Source: Nocardioides halotolerans DSM 19273
GTDB lineage: Bacteria; Actinomycetota; Actinomycetes; Propionibacteriales; Nocardioidaceae
Reading direction: 5' to 3'
Assembly (NCBI RefSeq): GCF_000422805.1
Contig: NZ_AUGT01000020.1
Location: 1 to 64,000, forward strand
DNA: 64,000 bases
Shown: positions 59,895 to 64,000 of the stretch, piece after piece
Position numbering within the stretch: the stretch's first letter is position 1
How the letters are laid out: each line of letters starts with the position of its first letter
Position numbers and translations under genes: made by a program
The notes under the pieces: model-generated
What the model saw: the letters and a program-made list of their open reading frames with translations, nothing else
Told to the model about the DNA's origin: nothing
Database searches by the model: none

Positions 59895-59986
59895 AAACTG
59901 GCGCTGACCGGCTGGAGTTCCTTGCGGTCAGCGGCAGTTTCACCGGGTACCCGGTGAATCTGCCGCCCGCCGCCGCCCGTATAGAT
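59895..59986 (+). promoter_or_regulatory. Inverted repeats and leaderless-type promoter of M13 peptidase gene
   Basis: Arms 59895-59910 and 59925-59940 are a 16-bp inverted repeat with one mismatch (AAACTGNCGCTGACCG). A perfect 16-bp palindrome CACCGGGTACCCGGTG follows at 59941-59956. The -10 TATAGA is at 59980-59985, only 9 bases before the GTG start, so the transcript likely starts at or near the start codon. The palindrome at -40 or so could be a regulator site. Confidence 0.55.
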
Positions 59987-59994
59987 TCGAGCGC

Positions 59995-61983
59995 GTGAGC
60001 ATCCTCGACGACGCCCGCGAGGGCATGAACCCCGACGTGCGGCCGCAGGACGACCTCTTCGGCCACGTCAACGGTCGCTGGCTGGACGAGACCGACATCC
60101 CCGCGGACCGGTCGAGCTGGGGGCCGTTCGTGCAGCTGGCCGACGTGGCCGAGGAGCAGGTCCACGCGATCATCGAGGACCTCGCGAAGGTCGCGACCGA
60201 CACCGACTCGGCCGACGGTGCGGCGACCGAGCTGAACGCCGACGCCCAGAAGATCGGCGACCTGTTCGCGTCGTTCATGGACACCGAGCGCGTCGACAAG
60301 CTCGGCACCCGCCCGATCAAGCCGCTGGTCGACGCGGTCGCGGCGCTGCGCGACGTCCGCGACATGGCGGCGTTCCTCGGCGAGTTCGAGCGGCTGGGCG
60401 GCCACGGGCTCTTCGGCTCCTACGTCAACACCGACGACCGCAACTCCGACCGCTACCTCTTCCACCTCGTGCAGGGCGGTCTCGGGCTCCCCGACGAGTC
60501 CTACTACCGCGACGAGAAGTTCGCGGCGATCCGCGAGTCGTACGTCGACTACCTCGCCACGGTCCTCCGGCTCGTCGACGAGGGGGCGGGCGACCCCGAC
60601 GCCGGCGCCCGGACGGTCCTCGACATCGACACGAAGCTGGCCGCCGGCCACTGGGAGCGGGCCGAGACCCGCGACGTGCAGAAGACCTACAACCTCAAGA
60701 CCGTCGCCGAGCTCCGCGAGCTCTGCCCGGGCTTCGACTGGGACGTCTATGTCACCAACCTCAGCGCGTCCGCGCACGAGGCCGACGAGCTGCTGTTCGA
60801 GGTGTGCGTGCGGCAGCCGTCGTACTTCGAGCACCTCTCCACGGTGCTGGGCGAGGTCGCGATCGAGGACTGGCGGACGTGGCTGCTCACCCGGGTGCTC
60901 CGCTCGTCGGCGCCGTACCTCACCGACGACTTCGTCGAGGCGAACTTCGACTTCTACGGCCGCACCCTCAACGGCACTCCCGAGCTCCGTGCCCGCTGGA
61001 AGCGCGGCGTCAGCCTCGTCGAGGGCGCGCTCGGCGAGGCGGTCGGCAAGGAGTACGTCGCCCGCCACTTCCCGCCGTCGTCCAAGCAGCAGATGGACGA
61101 GCTCGTCGCCAACCTGCTCGCGGCCTACCGCGAGTCGATCGGGCGGCTCGACTGGATGACCGAGGAGACCAAGGCGCGGGCCTACGACAAGCTCGACACG
61201 TTCCGGCCCAAGATCGGCTACCCCGAGAAGTTCCGCGACTACTCCGCGCTGCGGATCCGCCCCGACGACCTGCTCGGCAACGTCGCGGCCGCCGCGGCGT
61301 TCGAGACCGACCGCCAGCTCGGCAAGATCGGGTCACCGGTCGACCGCGACGAGTGGTTCATGCTGCCGCAGACCGTCAACGCCTACTACAACCCGGGCAC
61401 CAACGAGATCTGCTTCCCGGCCGGCATCCTGCAGAAGCCGTTCTTCGCCCCCGACGCCGACCCGGCGGAGAACTACGGCGGCATCGGCGCGGTCATCGGC
61501 CACGAGATCGGGCACGGCTTCGACGACCAGGGCGCGCAGTACGACGGCGCCGGCAACCTCAACGACTGGTGGACGCCCGACGACAAGGCGGCGTTCGAGG
61601 TGAAGTCGAAGGCGCTCATCGAGCAGTACGACGGTTTCGCCCCGCGCGACCTCCCCGACCAGCACGTCAACGGCGCGCTCACGGTCGGCGAGAACATCGG
61701 CGACCTCGGCGGGCTCACGATCGCCCACCGCGCCTTCCTGATCGCCAAGGGCGGCGAGGCCACGGTCGAGGAGCGCCAGGCGCTGTTCATGAACTGGGCC
61801 TACTGCTGGCGCACCAAGCGGCGCCTCGAGCAGGCGCAGCAGTACCTCACCATCGACCCCCACAGCCCGCCGGAGTTCCGCGCCAACATCGTGCGCAACC
61901 TCGATGAGTTCCACGAGGTCTTCGGCACCGCCGAGGGCGACGGGCTGTGGGTCGACCCGGAGCAGCGCGTCCGGATCTGGTAG
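59995..61983 (+). CDS. pepO: M13 family zinc metallopeptidase (neprilysin/PepO-like)
   Basis: A 662-residue oligopeptidase of the neprilysin family. Motifs: VNAYYNPGTNEICFPAGILQKPFF, zinc site VIGHEIGHGFDDQGAQYD (HExxH), NIGDLGG in LTVGENIGDLGGLTIAHRAF (third ligand Glu), and the C-terminal SPPEFRANIVRNLDEFHEVFG. No signal peptide is seen, so it should act in the cytoplasm on peptides of limited size. The start GTG at 59995 follows a -10 element with no leader, so leaderless translation is likely. It ends with the typical VWW-like RVRIW. Confidence 0.93.
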   Translation: MSILDDAREGMNPDVRPQDDLFGHVNGRWLDETDIPADRSSWGPFVQLADVAEEQVHAIIEDLAKVATDTDSADGAATELNADAQKIGDLFASFMDTERVDKLGTRPIKPLVDAVAALRDVRDMAAFLGEFERLGGHGLFGSYVNTDDRNSDRYLFHLVQGGLGLPDESYYRDEKFAAIRESYVDYLATVLRLVDEGAGDPDAGARTVLDIDTKLAAGHWERAETRDVQKTYNLKTVAELRELCPGFDWDVYVTNLSASAHEADELLFEVCVRQPSYFEHLSTVLGEVAIEDWRTWLLTRVLRSSAPYLTDDFVEANFDFYGRTLNGTPELRARWKRGVSLVEGALGEAVGKEYVARHFPPSSKQQMDELVANLLAAYRESIGRLDWMTEETKARAYDKLDTFRPKIGYPEKFRDYSALRIRPDDLLGNVAAAAAFETDRQLGKIGSPVDRDEWFMLPQTVNAYYNPGTNEICFPAGILQKPFFAPDADPAENYGGIGAVIGHEIGHGFDDQGAQYDGAGNLNDWWTPDDKAAFEVKSKALIEQYDGFAPRDLPDQHVNGALTVGENIGDLGGLTIAHRAFLIAKGGEATVEERQALFMNWAYCWRTKRRLEQAQQYLTIDPHSPPEFRANIVRNLDEFHEVFGTAEGDGLWVDPEQRVRIW

Positions 61984-61997
61984 CGACGGTCGGTCGG

Positions 61998-62534
61998 CTA
62001 CTTCGACGAGTGCGGCCGCGGCGCCTGGACGGGCAGGCTCGCGCAGGCGTACTGGAGGACCACGGTGTCGACGTCGTCCACGCCGGTCGACCAGGCGACG
62101 GCCTGCATGGTGTCGGCGCCGATGAAGTTGTGCGAGACCTGCAGCGCGTCGTTGTGGTTGTTCCAGTAGGCGAACGCGCTCACCAGGAGCTGGTGCTCGG
62201 GGCAGTCGCCCTCCGCGACGATGTCGTCGGTGTTGGCGGGGACGTCGTCGACGACCACCTCGTACCACGCGAAGTCGTCGAAGCCTGGGCCTGCCGGGCC
62301 TGCCGCACCGGCCGCGCCGGCCGGACCCGCGGGACCCACGAGCGACGATGTCGCCCCGGGGCTGAAGTCCGAGGCCGCGAGGGTTCCGTTCTTGATGTCG
62401 GCCGAGGTGACCGAGTTGTTCTTGATGTCCTTGCCGGTGATCTTCTTCGCGGCCATGGCGCCGCCGGAGGCGGCCACGACGAGGGCGACGACGAGCAGGG
62501 CGATGGCGGGCGTGCTTCTCGGGAGAAATCTCAT
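61998..62534 (-). CDS. Secreted protein with short collagen-like stretch
   Basis: A 178-residue exported protein. A signal peptide (about 1-29) is followed by KKITGKDIKNNSVTSADIKNGTLAASDFSPG, a segment I have often seen in actinobacterial surface proteins. Residues 66-84 hold GPAGPAGAAGAAGPAGPG, six Gly-X-Y triplets of collagen type. The last 95 residues are a separate domain (DDFAWYEVVVDDVPANTDDIVAEGDCPEHQLLV) with Cys residues. Function unknown. Its 3' end meets the peptidase gene with a 14-base gap. Confidence 0.75.
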   Translation of the reverse strand: MRFLPRSTPAIALLVVALVVAASGGAMAAKKITGKDIKNNSVTSADIKNGTLAASDFSPGATSSLVGPAGPAGAAGAAGPAGPGFDDFAWYEVVVDDVPANTDDIVAEGDCPEHQLLVSAFAYWNNHNDALQVSHNFIGADTMQAVAWSTGVDDVDTVVLQYACASLPVQAPRPHSSK

Positions 62535-62593
62535 GGGAGAGGCCTAATCCATTTCACCGGGCGTGTCACCCCCCACCGCCACATCCCTTTGGC

Positions 62594-63073
62594 TCATCCG
62601 TCGTACGGCGGCGCGACCCCCCAGCCCCATCTCGGCACCGGCGCGTGCTCGGCGACGCCCTCGGCGCCGGGCTGCGAGTTGTGCATCGCGAGCCGGGTGC
62701 CCCACTCGACGTACCCCATGACCGCGGCGCGGAACTCGGGGTCGTCGGGCAGGTCCGCGTCGTCGGCGGCCAGGCTCATCGTGGCCGCGAACCGGTGGCG
62801 CTGCTCCGCGGTGATGCCGAGGTTGCGGTGGTGGGCCAGCATCCGCTCGTAGCCGCCGAGCTCGTCGGTGTAGGTCGCCGGCCCGCCCAGCACCTCGCTC
62901 CACCACGCGGTCACGTGCGCGCGGTGCTCCTCGGAGACGCCGCCGGGGAAGAACGCGGTCAGGAGGTCGTCGCGCTCGACACGGTCGTAGAAGGCGTCGA
63001 TGAAGCGCCGGAGAGCATCCGACCCGCCCGCCCAGTCGTAGAGGGTCGGCAGCCCCGGCTCGTCCACGCCCAT
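62594..63073 (-). CDS. glbO: Group II truncated hemoglobin
   Basis: A 159-residue globin of the trHbO class. Features: TLYDWAGGSDALRRFIDAFYDRVERDDLLTAFFPGGVSEEHRAHVTAWWSEVLGGPATYTDELGGYERMLAHHRNLGITAEQRHRFAATM. The LAHHRNLG block gives the proximal His; the Trp at the G8 position (VEWGTRLAMHNSQ) is typical of group II. It binds oxygen or NO and may relieve nitrosative stress. ATG 63073 is preferred; the longer frame adds nine residues with no site. It is in the same direction as the DUF6766 gene, 36 bases away. Confidence 0.9.
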   Translation of the reverse strand: MGVDEPGLPTLYDWAGGSDALRRFIDAFYDRVERDDLLTAFFPGGVSEEHRAHVTAWWSEVLGGPATYTDELGGYERMLAHHRNLGITAEQRHRFAATMSLAADDADLPDDPEFRAAVMGYVEWGTRLAMHNSQPGAEGVAEHAPVPRWGWGVAPPYDG

Positions 63074-63109
63074 GGCGCCATCATGGCGCGGCCGCACCAG
63101 CGGCCGTCC

Positions 63110-63796
63110 TCACCCCTCGACGCCGGTGCTGTCGTGGGGTTCGCCCACCGGCTTGCTCTCCGGCGATCCGCGCTGGCGCAGGTAGATCGCGAAGACCGCC
63201 ATCGAGGCGACCGCGAGGAACTCCGACTGCCAGTTCTGCAGCGTTCGCGACCAGAAGTCCGGGTGGCCGAGGTACGCCGGCCAGCTGATCGGGTCGCGGA
63301 GGTCCTGCAGCCGCTCGCGGTTGTAGGCCGCCCAGCCCGCGATCGACTGGGTCAGCCAGGAGGCCACGAAGATCGCGCCCATCACCAGCCCGAGGCTGTT
63401 GGAGTAGATCGCCAGGCGCCAGCCGCCGGCCTTGGCCCAGCGGGGCGATCCCTCCACCGCGTGTCCGCCGACCTTCTGGTCCTCGTCCGACTCACGTCCG
63501 GCCTTGTCCAGCTCCTTCGACTCCGACGAGCCGTGCTGGAGGAGCCACACGGTCAGCACGATGTAGGGCAGGAACTGGAGGTACTCCGACTGCCAGTTCT
63601 CGGTGACGTCGGCGGCGAAGTCGGCCGAGCGCAGGTAGTAGCCCAGGCCGACGCCCGGCAGCCGCGCCGCGTGCTGCTCGTCGTTGTAGAGGTGCCACCC
63701 GACGAGCGCCTGCCCGACCAGGCTGCCGAGGAACAGCAGGCCGAAGACGATGCTGAGCGACTGGGGGCGCAGCCAGGTGCGGGCGCGGTCAGACAT
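63110..63796 (-). CDS. DUF6766 membrane protein
   Basis: A 228-residue protein with four membrane helices in two similar halves: each half has a helix, a Tyr/Asp segment ending in ENWQSEYLQFLPYIVLTVWLLQHGSSESK or QNWQSEFLAVASMAVFAIYLRQRGSPESK. The repeated W-Q-S-E motif shows a duplication. I recognise the DUF6766 pattern; function unknown. The ATG at 63796 overlaps by eight bases the stop of the upstream 27-codon ORF, so the two look translationally coupled. Confidence 0.72.
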   Translation of the reverse strand: MSDRARTWLRPQSLSIVFGLLFLGSLVGQALVGWHLYNDEQHAARLPGVGLGYYLRSADFAADVTENWQSEYLQFLPYIVLTVWLLQHGSSESKELDKAGRESDEDQKVGGHAVEGSPRWAKAGGWRLAIYSNSLGLVMGAIFVASWLTQSIAGWAAYNRERLQDLRDPISWPAYLGHPDFWSRTLQNWQSEFLAVASMAVFAIYLRQRGSPESKPVGEPHDSTGVEG

Positions 63797-63872
63797 GGCG
63801 CACCGCGATCACCAGGAAGTAGCAGAGCCCCGCGACGATCAGGAAGAGGTAGGCACTGAAGAAGGTCCGCAC
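63789..63872 (-). CDS. 27-residue single-helix membrane miniprotein
   Basis: A GTG at 63872 opens 27 codons ending in TGA at 63789-63791. The product is VRTFFSAYLFLIVAGLC then YFLVIAVRHV: one membrane helix with Arg residues at both ends. A strong ribosome site GGGAGG lies five bases before the GTG, and the stop overlaps the DUF6766 start by eight bases. The spacing and the fully hydrophobic reading frame argue for a real small protein rather than chance. Confidence 0.6.
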   Translation of the reverse strand: MRTFFSAYLFLIVAGLCYFLVIAVRHV

Positions 63873-63962
63873 GTCAGCCTCCCGAGACGTCGCAGTCGTA
63901 CGGCGCCCCACGAGTCGGCTTGCACGCTGCGGCCAGGACGCGCCACCCGTCGGGGCCGCGGG

Positions 63963-64000
63963 TCAGAACAGCACGTCGTCGCGGTAGCGGACCTGCGCCA
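63963..64000 (-). CDS. C-terminal end of an unidentified gene
   Basis: A minus-strand frame entering at the window edge ends with AQVRYRDDVLF and TGA (63965-63963). Its continuation lies outside the window, so the family cannot be named. Assigned only because the residues are natural-looking and the gap 63873-63962 contains no other frame. Confidence 0.35.
   Translation of the reverse strand, partial: AQVRYRDDVLF

Overview
The window is high-GC actinobacterial chromosome (well over 70% G+C by eye, many GTG starts, dense ATGA/GTGA overlaps). Gene content and order match an actinomycete of the Nocardioides/Propionibacteriales type. That placement is inference from gene families and synteny; there is no rRNA or marker phylogeny in the window.

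Region 1 (1-14.4 kb) is the conserved cell-wall and division block found near oriC in many Actinobacteria: a cyclophilin (ppiA), a zinc-ribbon rhomboid protease, crgA (here with its domain duplicated in tandem), a DUF881 protein, then one tightly overlapping minus-strand operon fhaA-fhaB-pstP-rodA-pbpA-pknA-pknB, followed by a tRNA-Leu(CAG). This operon couples Ser/Thr phosphorylation to septal and lateral peptidoglycan synthesis. A group of DnaA-box-like 9-mers lies between the rhomboid gene and crgA.

Region 2 (14.4-32.8 kb) is mixed housekeeping and accessory content: an F420/FMN-binding PPOX protein, a MATE exporter, membrane proteins of unknown function, a secreted beta-helix protein, malic enzyme with an ACT domain, polyphosphate glucokinase, a mycothiol-type DinB protein, a PadR regulator next to a DrrAB-like ABC exporter with a clear promoter/operator, an AlkB-rubredoxin fusion with its TetR regulator, Abi-alpha and DUF445 proteins, a ferritin-like diiron protein and a DHA2 MFS exporter.

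Region 3 (32.8-55.0 kb) is the most distinctive part, a choline/betaine and one-carbon island. Choline dehydrogenase and betaine-aldehyde dehydrogenase make betaine. An ABC transporter (ATPase, double-domain permease, binding lipoprotein) imports it. A non-pyrrolysine MttB-family methyltransferase, a corrinoid protein, a methyl-THF:corrinoid methyltransferase, a corrinoid reactivase with a ferredoxin domain (RACE) and a DUF1638 protein form a corrinoid demethylation module. An MTHFR-like protein and PurU can take methyl-THF towards formate. A dimethylglycine/sarcosine dehydrogenase-like flavoprotein with its own ETF pair continues demethylation. Two IclR regulators sit in the island. One faces a perfect palindrome between iclR and mttB. 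A second motif, TTGCAYGATACGCAAC, occurs in front of three separated operons and suggests one regulon.

Region 4 (55-64 kb) holds a VanY-like peptidase, a DCC-family thiol protein, an ArsR-type regulator, a quinone oxidoreductase, a ComB-like phosphatase, an M13 metalloprotease with a leaderless-type promoter, a collagen-like secreted protein, a truncated globin, and a DUF6766 membrane protein preceded by a 27-codon membrane ORF.

Several intergenic spacers carry repeats: five units of an 83-bp palindromic tandem repeat (41.27-41.66 kb), a hairpin cluster with an 87-bp duplication (25.77-26.03 kb), a large inverted array of short repeats (56.70-56.98 kb), and dispersed REP-like segments at 0.05, 3.7 and 44.6 kb.
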